64,000 nucleotides of DNA from Boswellia sacra (lineage: Eukaryota; Streptophyta; Magnoliopsida; Sapindales; Burseraceae). The stretch covers positions 186,001 to 250,000 of the forward strand of contig SNVD02007568.1 in NCBI GenBank assembly GCA_013180625.2, given 5' to 3'. Positions 54,345-64,000 of the stretch are shown piece after piece. The notes under the pieces are model-generated. The model worked only from the letters and a program-made list of their open reading frames with translations. It was not told where the DNA came from and did no database searches. Position 1 is the first letter of the stretch. Each line of letters starts with the position of its first letter. Position numbers and translations under genes: made by a program.

Positions 54345-56592
54345 TTATTCTTCCGATTGCCTTTGCCCCAAAACTGGAATGTCTTCGTACCGTTTCTGCA
54401 ATACAACAGGAACAATGAAACTCTAGCTCAGACACAATTAAGACTCAATGTCATTCAGTTGCTTCAACTCCAGCTTCCAACCACAAGTGCTTGCCTTCTG
54501 GGTCTTGCCCAAAACTTTACATATTAAAAACTCAGTAAACCAAATAACAAACTTGATATGTGAGTGTGTGAGTGTAAGTGTGAGTGTGAGTGTGAGAGTG
54601 TGTGTGTGTGTGTGTAACTATTATGGGGGTCAAATGACATTTTACTCTCTCCTCTTTTTTTCTTTTTTCTCTCTTTTTCTCTTTTAATTTTATTCTATAG
54701 GCATGTACGTACTCTCATAAATCTGATTAAAGAAAGTTTAAAATAATAACAAGGCTAATGACAACAAAAATAACTAAAAGCAAGTACTAAATTATAAATG
54801 TAGGGATACTTCTTGTCATGACTTCTAATCAATTATCATAAAATCACTTACATACCGAACTAAAAGAGCAAAAACCTAACCACAGTTCCAAACTGAACCC
54901 AGTTTTTATTTATCTAGGGCCCTTGTGCGGTAGTATGTTTCCTTTCATTTTGTAACTGCACATCAGATGCTTTGTTTGAACAACTAACAGAACTAACAGC
55001 CGATAATAGAAAGTGTGACCAGAGGCAGCATTAAAGAGGGGAGTAAATGTCAAACACCCAATACAAAGTCAGACCAACCCTTTTCTCACAACTTGCAACT
55101 ATATTCAGCCAAAAGTTAGTGGAGCAGCGAAAAACCACTGATTAAGTTTGCATAAGTTGTACCGAACTCATAATTTGTCCAAAAACTTCCCTAGTTATCA
55201 ATGTTTTGTTTTAGAATAAGGCCATGAAATAAAGTGCAAAACAATAATAAGGGCGTATGAATATCCATAAGATAAGAGGTATATCACACTATATTATATA
55301 AAAAATTATCTTTTCTATTTCTAACAAGGTCATTGAAATTTGAAACAACCTTAAAATTCCACTCAGAACGACTGGTCAATTAAAAACCATCTTCACAAAC
55401 CTTGTCTGATTGCAAATATTGAAGTGTAAGCAACCACCACCCACCAGAATGCATGTATACATATAGAAATATTATCCGGATACGATTCTAACAGCAAAAG
55501 TTTTTTTGTGTGACAGAACCTTCCATTGGTCAACTTGATAAGCAAGTGAAATCTATGCTCGTAATGAAGAAGTACAAATTTCTGAAATGGATACCCCCAA
55601 AAAGTGAATTTCACAGCCACAAACAGAAGTCCTAAACACTAAAATAAGATTGAGCTAACAAAAGAAATTGGCGGCCCAGAAACCAGGACAAGGAACACGA
55701 TTATGAGAAACTTCAATTACATAGAGTCAATACATGCATCAGCAAGGTTGTTCTCAGCCAATCTATTGGAGAATACTTAAAGAATGTCACCAGGAATTGC
55801 AGGTACCATAGCCATTAATCAGAAGAAAGGTTTCTTAACTAGCTTGCAACAAGGTCAAAGAAAAAAAAAAAAAAGCTGCAGTCATATTAAACCTACACTA
55901 AGAGTTAATTCTCAGCCCCATACTAAAAACAAATAAGAATAGCCATTGAAGTTAGACACTTCCCTGCCAGGAAAACAGTATATTCAATTAAAATAAGAGA
56001 AAACACACGGCGAGACACTTAAAACTTCTGCAATTCTTGTGAACCTATACCATATATTATGTATGCCAAAACAGAAAAAGTATTTTAATTTGCCTACACG
56101 AATGTATACAATGCATATAACAATACAAGGAGACAAAAAATGCAAGGTAGCAGACAATGGATAGAAAGCTATAAACATATGACAAAGACAGACAGCCTTA
56201 CCCCAACATTGTTGTACTCCCAGAGCTTACGAACTCCATAATCCACGGCCTGCAACCTCATCAAATAATAAACAAATCAACCAAATAAAATCATTTTAAT
56301 TACAAGAATAGCACAAGGAACCATAACACATAAACATTAGTTCTATTATTTGTTCAATAGAAATTTAACAAAATAATATAAAAATAATAATAAATCTCAA
56401 GTTTCTTTTATTTTCATCCATTGGTTAACTAGAGGCAAAGAAAAAAAAATTGAAGAAATTTTAGTATTTTACCCGTTCACCGGCAAAAGCGCCGGCGATT
56501 ACGAAGGTAACGTAGATGGAGTTGCGGCGCATAATAACTCTGTAAAGGCCTTCGAAGAGGCCTCCTTGACTTCTTCTGCTCGTGTAGTCCAT
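54345..56592 (-). CDS. QCR9: Cytochrome b-c1 complex subunit 9 (complex III)
   Basis: Small single-span subunit of mitochondrial ubiquinol-cytochrome c reductase, 72 aa like its plant relatives. Exons on the minus strand: 56592-56473, 56249-56202 and 54395-54345 (219 nt; 40, 16 and 16 codons plus stop; all GT-AG, phase 0). The N-terminus MDYTSRRSQGGLFEGLYRVI is followed by MRRNSIYVTFVIAGAFAGER, where the hydrophobic part is the membrane span. Then come AVDYGVRKLWEYNNVG and KRYEDIPVLGQRQSEE facing the intermembrane space or membrane surface. Intron 2 is about 1.8 kb. No cleavable presequence is expected for this subunit. Upstream are site II motifs. Confidence 0.94.
54559..54616. repeat. GTGTGA/TG microsatellite in QCR9 intron/UTR strand
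   Basis: Irregular GTGTGA units pass into a pure TG run; it lies in QCR9 intron 2 just upstream of its last exon (on the minus strand). Confidence 0.9.
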
Positions 56593-56741
56593 GGCAATTC
56601 TAGTCGAGTTGCTCTCTCTCTCTCGATCGATCTGTTATTAGGGTTTGTTTTGCAGAGAGATCTTGACCGCGATAAAGTGAACTAATGTCAAACGAGAATG
56701 AAGCTACGTCGTCATCACTTTTAGATGGCCTGTGGCTTTTC

Positions 56742-56762
56742 TGGGCCATATCAATCTGGGCT
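56742..56762 (-). promoter_or_regulatory. Paired site II elements upstream of QCR9
   Basis: TGGGCC at 56742-56747 and TGGGCT at 56757-56762 lie about 150-170 bp before the start codon. TGGGCY pairs are typical of plant nuclear genes for respiratory-chain subunits and bind TCP factors. An ACGTCGTCATCAC stretch lies at about 56706-56718. Confidence 0.6.
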
Positions 56763-58433
56763 CAATGAAATGTTTTCTTTGTACTACTGTATCAACCCCC
56801 TTTGATTTCCAAAGGAGCCCACTTTTTAAAACTTTTTTCTTACAAATTTTATCCTTGTATCGAACAGTGTTGTTAGCTTAGCCCTTAAAAAATATGTTGA
56901 TAAGTAAGCCTCATTTTAATTAAAAAAATTTTAGAGATATATTTTATATAACATTCATAATGGCATGGAATTAGTGGATAACGACTCTATTTCCACTGCT
57001 GAAACCGCAACTCCAATCTGCCATGCCTTGTTATTCTACAGCTCTCTAATGCCACATAACCTTGATGTCGCAGGCCACGGCCTTTCTACTTAAGTCACAC
57101 AACAACACAAAAGACACAAATCTAAAGCTGCTGAGCCGATACCAATTCTACACAGTCCAATTAATTGAAGATCGAGTCTTGCATGTGTGGAAGCTACGTG
57201 GAGCAAATGAAGATCTGAGTTGTGAAGTTGAGCCGATTTGGGAAGGGAGTTGAATCATTTGAGACGCAATCGTATAATGTGTAATGGCTTGGCGGAATCT
57301 ACTCCTGTAGCTCTAACATGCGACATGCTCTAATCACTCACTTCCACTCAATTCCAACGCCACACGACATATAATTTGTTGATGCGTACAAATTGCACCA
57401 ACCAAAAATTAAATGGTGTCATAAATAGTAGTAGAATGACAAAAATACCTTTACAATGGATGGAAATGGTAAACAAGGCAATAATGTCTAGGTAATTCCT
57501 AGATGTGAGACTTACAATATCGAGTTACAAGATCCTAAGAAAATCACTTGGAGGTGTTATTAACTGAGGAATCCATGAGATAAGAGGCAAAGAGGACCTT
57601 ATTAAGAGTGTTGTGAATAAATTTTTGGTGAGACCTCAAGTTGAAGTTAAGGTCAAAGCCTAGCTTCAAGTTCAACCTCAAGTTGAAGCTTTGCTGGAAC
57701 CGATTGACAGTGGAATGGTTCATGAGCTTCATGGGACAAGCTGCAAACAAGCCTCTAACAATTGTTGATGCTGAAGGAACAACCTCTGACACAGTGATAG
57801 TGATGTATGATGAAGCGGTCTCCTTCTTCAACCCCGAGGCAACAACTTCATGGTTCATCAATGGTGGTTTTAGTGACTCAAGCAAATAGCAAAGGAAGAC
57901 ACTATTTAGCAACTATAACAATAGTAAAATGGTTACAGGACGTCAAGTTTTTCACTAGCGTTAACCCTCAGATACTCAAGTCAGATTTCAGGGTTAACTT
58001 TATGGTGAAAAATGTATATAAAGCATATAAAATATGGATGCTAATGAAGAGAAAACGATGAAACAGTAGCCATAGAGATTGGTGGTTGATAAGGAAGGAG
58101 AGAAAGAGTTGATAAACCCTAGAAAGAATCACTTTTTTATGGGTTGAAGAAGGGATCCCCTACCTTTGGGGCATAATGAGGTCTATATAGACAACCTTTA
58201 CTCGTGTCCTAGATCTTAGCCCTTTATTTATCTGAGGTGTCATGATCTTAGGAGCCGACATGGCCTCCTAGATAATTCTTGAGAAAATACCTGACCTTAA
58301 TTTTGAGGTGTTATGGATTTTCATTGCCTTATTTCTTGATCATGACGTTGAATCTTACGTGTAAGATGGTATCATGGACCTAAGAACCAAGTTGATGATT
58401 TAAGGAATTGAGGATCAAGTTGATGGTTTACGG
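56763..58433. other. Intergenic, probably transposon-derived
   Basis: There is no recognisable protein. Around 57628-57690 the words CTCAAGTTGAAG recur, as in the array that follows. A TATA-like GGTCTATATAGACAAC at about 58178 is preceded and followed by LTR-like sequence. A frame at 57641-57889 is open for 82 codons but resembles nothing I know. Confidence 0.4.
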
Positions 58434-58800
58434 ATTTAAGCTCGAGTTTGTGACTTGCGAACTTGAGCTTGAGTTGATGACTTACAGACTTGAGGTTGAA
58501 GTTGAAGTATGTTCATAGACTTGAGGCTCAAGTTGTGATTTATGACTTGAGGCTCAAGTTGGTGATTTGTGACTTGAGCTCGAGTTTGTAACTGGTGACT
58601 TCCAGACTTGAGGTTGAAGTTGAAGGACATTTATGGACATAAGGCTCAAGTTAGTGATTTACGTCTTGAGGCTCAAGTTGGTGGTCTATGGATTTGAGCT
58701 CGAGTTTGTGACTTGCAAACTCGAACTTGAGTTGGTGACTTACAAACTTGAGGCTGGAGTTGAAGTATGCTTATAGACTTGATGCTCAAGTTGAAATAGA
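58434..58800. repeat. Higher-order tandem repeat with short palindromes
   Basis: Three units of about 123-135 bp start at AGCTCGAGTTTG (about 58439, 58577 and 58697). Each contains several ~25-bp subrepeats of the type GACTTGAGGCTCAAGTTGGT. The perfect palindrome-like CTTGAGGCTCAAG occurs at 58520-58532, 58546-58558 and 58665-58677. The array stops exactly where the Gypsy LTR begins (58801), so it may be cut by that insertion. Confidence 0.82.
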
Positions 58801-60214
58801 TGATGCGTTCGAAACTAGCAAGTATACTAGTCGCACAAGTAATAAAGTGATAAGTAAGATATCGTTCCCACGAGGATTGATTCTAATTGAATTTGTTATT
58901 TCCAGCAACAATAAACTAAACAGGGGGGATTTTTGTTGAATGATTTACTAAATGAAATAAGAATGCAAGTAAAGAATAACAAAACAGAAAGTAAATTTGA
59001 ATGAAAAATCAATGGGAGAAAGCTGGTTAAGGGATCCTTCTCTACCACAAGATATGGATTTGCGAATTAATCGTAGAATTGTCATCTAATTACAGCATTG
59101 AAGTTATCAACCGTAGATAACAACAAGCTCTGTTATCCCAATCTTTCCTTACTTTGTTGTTAAATAAAACAGGCTCTTTATTTAATCTCTATCCATTAAA
59201 CAACCTAGAACAAGCTCTCTAAATTTAATTCAATGGATGCATTATGATAAGAAAGATAGGTTGATCTAAGCAATAAACACACAAGCTCGGATTATTTAAC
59301 TTAGGTTGTATTCTCCAATTGCAATCTCTGATCACAATTTTGCTACTAAGGATTAGAAATTCAAGACAATTACGGATCAAGATTTCTAGTCTAGCAATAG
59401 ACAACAACCAGATTATATTCAGTTGGCCATTCCCAAATACAATCAGCAAGCAATCATAAGCATTAGATATGGGAAAATACAAGCAACTTCAATTAGAGAA
59501 TTGGATAACAACTTCTTGCACAATCAACTTACAAAAACCATATCAGGGGCTTTGAAATCACCCTCAACCAATTCAGATTCAGTTACACATGTTTAAGAAC
59601 GTGGTAAATACAATACAACATGGAGACATTCCAGAAAATGAAAGGGAAGGGAAAAACTTAGCAAATTTGATGTAATTCTCTTTGGATTGTAGTTCTTCCT
59701 CTTTCCAAGCTTCCTTTCTCCTTCAAGAACTCCAAGAGATGAAAGAATTCCAGAGCTGCAGCCTCCACCACGTTCTCCCCTCTTCAAGTTATCAAAATAA
59801 AACCCTAAAATGTGTTTAAATACTCTGCTACAGTAACGTGCTACAGTGTCCCGTATTATACATGCTACAGTGATGTGTGGAATTACATTTCTATACTTCT
59901 CACACTGTTTTGATTACAACTTTTGGTACACTGAATGGATTTATAAACCGTAAATTTCTCCAGAAAATAGACTTCGAGAGCTTTCCAACGGTATATAATA
60001 TGTCATCGGGTTCATTGTATATCAATACAATTAAATCCGAGAAGATGGTTGACTAGCAGAGGTGAAAATGAAGGGTTTTACTCCATTTTTGTGCAAGTTG
60101 CTCCAAAACTCCTACAAACATCAAAACCACACAAAAACATAAAAATACCAAGGAATATAGCAAAGAAACATGGACGAATTGATATGAAAATAATACATAA
60201 ATAGACACCTATCA
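58801..60214 (-). repeat. 3' LTR of the Gypsy element
   Basis: It is 1,414 bp. On the minus strand it begins TGATAGGTGTC and ends GAACGCATCA. It is the same family as the solo LTR at 5684-7099, aligning from end to end. The five bases outside it are ATAGA, the expected half of a target duplication. Confidence 0.9.
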
Positions 60215-62160
60215 AATTCCCCCACACTTAGACTTTGCTAGTCCTCGAGCAACTACAAATATACGAAATAAAACTAAACCGAAACAGAATCAACAAAAAA
60301 TTAAAACACACAAATGCTTCATCTTGCAAATAGGCCTCAAAGATTGTACTTAATTATAACCCAAGGAAAACTTCAAAATAATGCACTTGATCAAGAATTT
60401 TATCTCAAAGATTAGTTTCGCTTCACTTCAATTCCTCAAGTGTGTGTGTGTAGAGCCATTCTCACCTAATCACTTGTAACCCGGATGAGTTTATGCATAA
60501 AAATGAATCATATTTAATATTGAAGATGTGTGTATAAATGAACTCCATAGGCCTGCTTTTCAAGTCACTCTCCACTAATGTAGACATGCACAACACCAAG
60601 GATCAAGTAGGACTTTATTAAGCTTGTAACGTTTGGCTTGGGTGAAGGTATGATAAAGGATAATAATTTGGCTCAAATCACCCACAAACACATAAATCAT
60701 TCAAGACTATGTAGAGCTCAACCCTATAACACAACTTCATTTCAATTCACCAGGTTACACCCCCAAACTTATTTAGAACACTCAATCTTTTTTTTTTTTG
60801 CAGAAAACAAAAGAAAACTACACCCCCACACTTTGTTGTTTCATTCTTTTTAAGAACACTTAAGGGTATAGATCTCTTATTCTTCTTCTTTTGTTCTTTT
60901 TTTTCTTCTTTTTTTCTTTTTTTTTTTTTTTATTACACTTCCCCTCCCCCACACTTAAACAACACATTGTCCTCAATGTGTAAGTACGTGGACGATAGGT
61001 ACAGATTGGCTTTTTTTTTCTGTTTTTCTTTTTTTTTTTTCCAAACACAATGGAACTCACTTGTATTGCTCATGATACATCCCAACCTCTTCTAACTTCC
61101 CAAAACCAGAACATAGCTCAGAATTTAATTGTGAATGATCTACATGCTCATAGGTAAGGGATAAACTGTTTGGAACAAATTCATTTGAGGTTAGGAAATC
61201 TTTTAGTGAGTTAACAAAGAAAAAGGCTTACAGAGGCTCAAAGGGGTAACTAGGGATCAATTTCAGTCAAGGTTGGCTATTAAGGCTCAAACGGTCCAAA
61301 GATGGCCTAAATCATTTCCCCAATGTTGCACAGTCTAGGATTTCGCCTCGAGTGACCATCAAACAAGTTCTAGAATTCATTGAAATCTGAAGAAACATTA
61401 AAATTACATAAACTTTCTCTAAGTGAACAAATAACTCAGTGATAATAGCTCAGTGCTCAATGTTGCGCAAGGAATCAAAAGCAAAGCGAAAACCAATAAA
61501 CATTTCAAGCACACAGATCCATGCATCATTTATCATTTTCCAAGAGTTATTCTTAATTCAATCATTATCTTATCATCGACCCACAAAATGCAAGAAAGAG
61601 GTACGTGGCGTTGTTACACCTGAGTCAAGATTGTATATTTCAACAATCCTTAGGACCAGTAGCCCGCAGACTTAAGGTTTCCAGCCTATATACCTTTATT
61701 ATGAAAGAACAAAACAAGAAACAAGACACTTCAAACAACATGAAATAAACAAACTACAGATTTATTGAGAGAGAATGCGTTTCAAGAGTTAAGAAAACCC
61801 CATATTCTGCCATTCTCAGGTTTTTCCACAATGTTTTTTTTTGAATCGAAACTGATAAAGACAAAAACACACAACAACTCGAAATTACATAAAACTAAAC
61901 TTACTCAGAAAATAATAAAGTCCAACAAATCAGTAAACACAAACAAGTCAGTTAGAATGGGTCTAAAAAGTTTAGAAGTTAGCCTCCTTATTCAGCCATT
62001 ATGGATTAAAGAAATCCAGAATGCGTTTCAAGAGAACTTGAACTTTTTAAGCCACCACTCTAAAAGCCAAGATTAGAAAATATTACCTGGGACAAAAGAA
62101 ACAACCTGAAAAAAAACTCAAATAAACACAATAAAAACAAAGCAAATGAAAACAAAGCAA
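58801..62160 (-). mobile_element. Gypsy LTR retrotransposon, 3' portion (minus strand)
   Basis: It comprises a 3' LTR (58801-60214), a polypurine tract (minus strand AAGTGTGGGGGAATT, 60215-60229) and about 1.9 kb of 3' non-coding internal DNA with long pyrimidine tracts. A second tract of the same kind (minus strand AAGTGTGGGGGAGGGG) is at about 60940-60956, next to a CATTGAGGACAATG inverted repeat. Such phrases are common before the 3' LTR of plant Tat/Athila-type Gypsy elements. No pol is present in the window. The 5' LTR would lie beyond 64000 or is lost. The right border is arbitrary. Confidence 0.6.
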
Positions 62161-62175
62161 ACCAGCAAATAGAGA

Positions 62176-62825
62176 TTACAGATGGAGTGTTAAATCCAGT
62201 TTACGCCTCTTATTGCCTTCTCCAAACCAATCAATCCGAGCTGTTGTTGGATCAGGCGAATAGACGAATTCTTGTAGTTTGTCAATTAACTCCCCTGCCG
62301 TTGAAGCTGTAACAAGGATTTGCCTCGCTGATGGTGAGATAAAATTTTTTTCTACAGCTTGATCAAGAAAAGACAACAAACCATCAAAAAAGTTATTGAC
62401 ATTTAACAAACCAATGGGTTTTTTATGGATGTTTAGCTGTGCCCAAGAGGTGATTTGAAATATCTCCTCTAATGTGCCATAACCACCGGGTAAAGCTATA
62501 AATGCATCGGACTTAACAATCATATGTGCAAACGCTCATGCATGCTAGAGACTTGTAACTCTTCCCCGATTGTGTTGCCTACGATATCTCGTACAGCTAA
62601 TGGTTTAGGGATAATGCCGAGAACTTTACTCCCTCCTAGGGATGCAGCTGTTGACACACACCCCATTAACCCAAGACTACCCCCTCCATAAATCAAATGA
62701 ATACCCCTCGCAGCTAATGTCCTACCAAGATCAAGAGCTGCTGTTGTAAACTCTCCATCTTTACCAAATTGCGATCCACAAAATACGCATATATTTTGGA
62801 ATCGCCGAATTGGTGTTTTCTCCAT
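62176..62825 (-). pseudogene. LOG-like cytokinin phosphoribohydrolase, intronless and frameshifted
   Basis: The LOG family turns cytokinin nucleotides into active free bases. On the minus strand the first frame gives MEKTPIRRFQNICVFCGS, YGGGSLGLMG and VLGIIPKPLAVRDI, ending at SSMHERLH. A one-base deletion near 62522-62530 shifts the frame. The second frame continues [19 protein letters not shown] (the PGGYGT nucleotide-binding motif is intact), [16 protein letters not shown] and [15 protein letters not shown], ending [11 protein letters not shown]. Canonical plant LOG genes have several introns but this copy has none, so it looks like a retrocopy. The start at 62825 fits the family; an upstream in-frame ATG lies at 62852. 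The tail LDLTLHL resembles an EAR-type LxLxL motif. A sequencing error at the shift is the alternative. Confidence 0.85.
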
Positions 62826-62977
62826 TTCTAAAAGTGCTCTAAACTTGTGCAAGATAATGATGTGCGTTAGGTATTATGTGATTCAAGTGCAAGACAGGTT
62901 ATAAAATGACATTTCAAAATATGCAGCATGGATATATACACACGTAAAACTCTCAAATTTGACACATGGGGACATAA

Positions 62978-63240
62978 TTTCGGTGGGAGTTGCTCGATGC
63001 AGATTTATCGCCCCAAGATTTGACAAAAATGAGATATGCTTTCGGTGGGGTTTGACAAAACCTACAAAACACACTTGTCTCCCACGTGAAGCATGAAAAG
63101 TAGAGATTACTTTCGGCGGAGGTTGACAAAACCTCCACACTTGTCTCTCACATGTGCATGAAAAATGGAGATATACTTTTCGGCGGAGGTTGACAAAACC
63201 TCCACACTTGTCTCCACGTGTGCTTATGACATGGGGTAGT
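62978..63240. repeat. Four tandem ~62-71-bp units with internal hairpin
   Basis: Units start with TTTCGG(T/C)GG at 62978, 63040, 63111 and 63178. The last two contain GGAGGTTGACAAAACCTCC, a 7-bp stem with short loop. The second unit and the end of the last carry CACGTG or CACGTGTG; the third has CACATGTG. The array lies about 150-415 bp upstream of the LOG-like copy on its strand. Confidence 0.85.
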
Positions 63241-63450
63241 CATATGGTTTGTCAAAAAGAAAACTTAAAATTTGAAACAAACAAAATCAACAAACAACAA
63301 AAACACAAAGACAACATTGATAATCAGATCAAACGAAACAAGAAGAAAATAAAATTCGATAACAACAACACACATTCAAATATACAAATAGTTGTGATTG
63401 TGGCTCACATCTTCCTCTGGTTTTACGTCCAGTAACGGCTGAAACGCCTT

Positions 63451-63941
63451 TTATGAGTCGGGGATTTGCTTCCCATCCAGTTTTCTTATAAACTGGCAAA
63501 CAGGGTCGTTTTTAGTCAGATTCCCTAGACTATGATGCTGCAATTCATCACGAAATTGTGTCCATAGATTAAGCAATTCACGCTGAACAAGTCCACAAGA
63601 ATGTGACTCGAGAGTTAACAAAACATTATCCAGCGACTCATTACTCAAACCATTCTTAATAAATGAAAGTTTATCTTCTCTATTCTTGGACGCAAAACCT
63701 AATGAACGACAAGTCTGGTTACAATTCCATCTAGCACATTTATAACATACTTGTAACCTTTTCGCTCTTCGCCTCTTGGCGTAGTAGCTTTTCCTAGACC
63801 AGGCATGTATTTTGCGAGATTAATGTCCGGCTCACCGGACAATCTCACCTTGGCTTCGATAAGCCATCGGATATCAGCAGGCACATTTAGGAGCATCAAT
63901 GCCCAAAGTCTAGTCATCCGTACTTTATATATTTTAAACAC
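63451..63941 (-). pseudogene. Unrecognised protein-coding sequence with a frameshift
   Basis: Two overlapping minus-strand frames look like one gene broken near 63790-63800. The first (63941 to about 63795) reads MTRLWALMLLNVPADIRWLI, AKVRLSGEPDINLAKYMPGL. The second (stop-free from 63819 to 63451) reads SYYAKRRRAKRLQVCYKCAR, then WNCNQTCRSLGFASKNREDK, LESHSCGLVQRELLNLWTQF and ends KLDGKQIPDS. Notable are a basic cluster followed by a C-x2-C-x4-C-x3-C cysteine group that might bind zinc. I do not recognise the family. The 5' end may lie outside the window. It could also be two exons rather than a broken gene. Confidence 0.45.
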
Positions 63942-64000
63942 AGCATTTGAGGAAGTGAAGGGAAATATTTACGAAGGTTCGATAGAAAGATATCAGCATC

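Noticed and set aside
54185..54435. Minus-strand frames of 76-79 codons around the last QCR9 exon
   Set aside because: They overlap the real 51-nt exon and run through its intron and 3' region in other frames.
57641..57889. 82-codon plus-strand frame
   Set aside because: It lies among CTCAAGTTGAAG repeats, has no recognisable domain, and an overlapping frame is open on the other strand too.
58434..58800. CRISPR-like array of palindromic repeats
   Set aside because: Spacing is irregular, the spacers are themselves repeats, and the DNA is plant nuclear; it is an ordinary degenerate tandem repeat.
60886..61045. Poly-A tail of a retrocopy (long T tracts on the plus strand)
   Set aside because: The tracts are over 1 kb from the LOG-like stop codon and are mixed T/C runs inside Gypsy 3' DNA, so they do not mark the LOG copy's tail.

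Overview
This is nuclear DNA of a flowering plant, most likely a eudicot. It is strongly AT-rich, has intron-containing genes with plant family members, and is full of plant-type LTR retrotransposons, MULE and hAT DNA transposons and microsatellites. I cannot name the species.

Layout. (1) Positions 1-3205 hold a decayed MULE (minus strand) with recognisable transposase pieces. (2) Positions 4441-18875 are one old SIRE-type Copia retrotransposon (plus strand) with both LTRs, a GATCT target-site duplication, gag, pol and a third ORF. Three unrelated solo LTRs sit inside it, each with its own 5-bp duplication. (3) Positions 20941-26054 are a second, more compact Copia element (minus strand) with 309/307-bp LTRs. 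(4) Positions 26060-34900 are non-genic: microsatellites, a possible small spliced transcript (28.4-28.8 kb), and an inverted-repeat element (29.7-32.8 kb) with a hAT-like element nested in it. (5) Positions 34907-56592 are the gene-bearing part with four well-supported genes: an R2R3-MYB of the MYB52/54 type (minus), a mitochondrial IscA-like Fe-S assembly protein (plus; its last intron is 8.0 kb and full of transposons), ribosomal protein L10a/uL1 (minus), and subunit 9 of the cytochrome bc1 complex (minus). (6) Positions 57.5-62.1 kb hold a palindrome-rich tandem array, then the 3' LTR and 3' non-coding part of a Gypsy element on the minus strand. (7) Positions 62.2-63.9 kb hold an intronless, frameshifted LOG (cytokinin-activating enzyme) copy, a tandem array just upstream of it, and an unassigned minus-strand reading frame.

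The four genes do not form a pathway. IscA-like and QCR9 both serve mitochondria (Fe-S maturation and complex III), RPL10A is a ribosomal housekeeping gene, and the MYB is a developmental regulator. IscA and RPL10A converge with about 1.3 kb between their stop codons.

The most interesting points are: a chromovirus-like non-autonomous retroelement inside the IscA intron that carries a piece of a PPR gene joined in frame to its integrase/chromodomain tail; the LOG retrocopy next to Gypsy sequence, which may be its cargo; two GC-AG introns among eleven; and a hAT MITE family with copies in two places. Exon borders were worked out by eye from splice signals, reading phase and known protein families.
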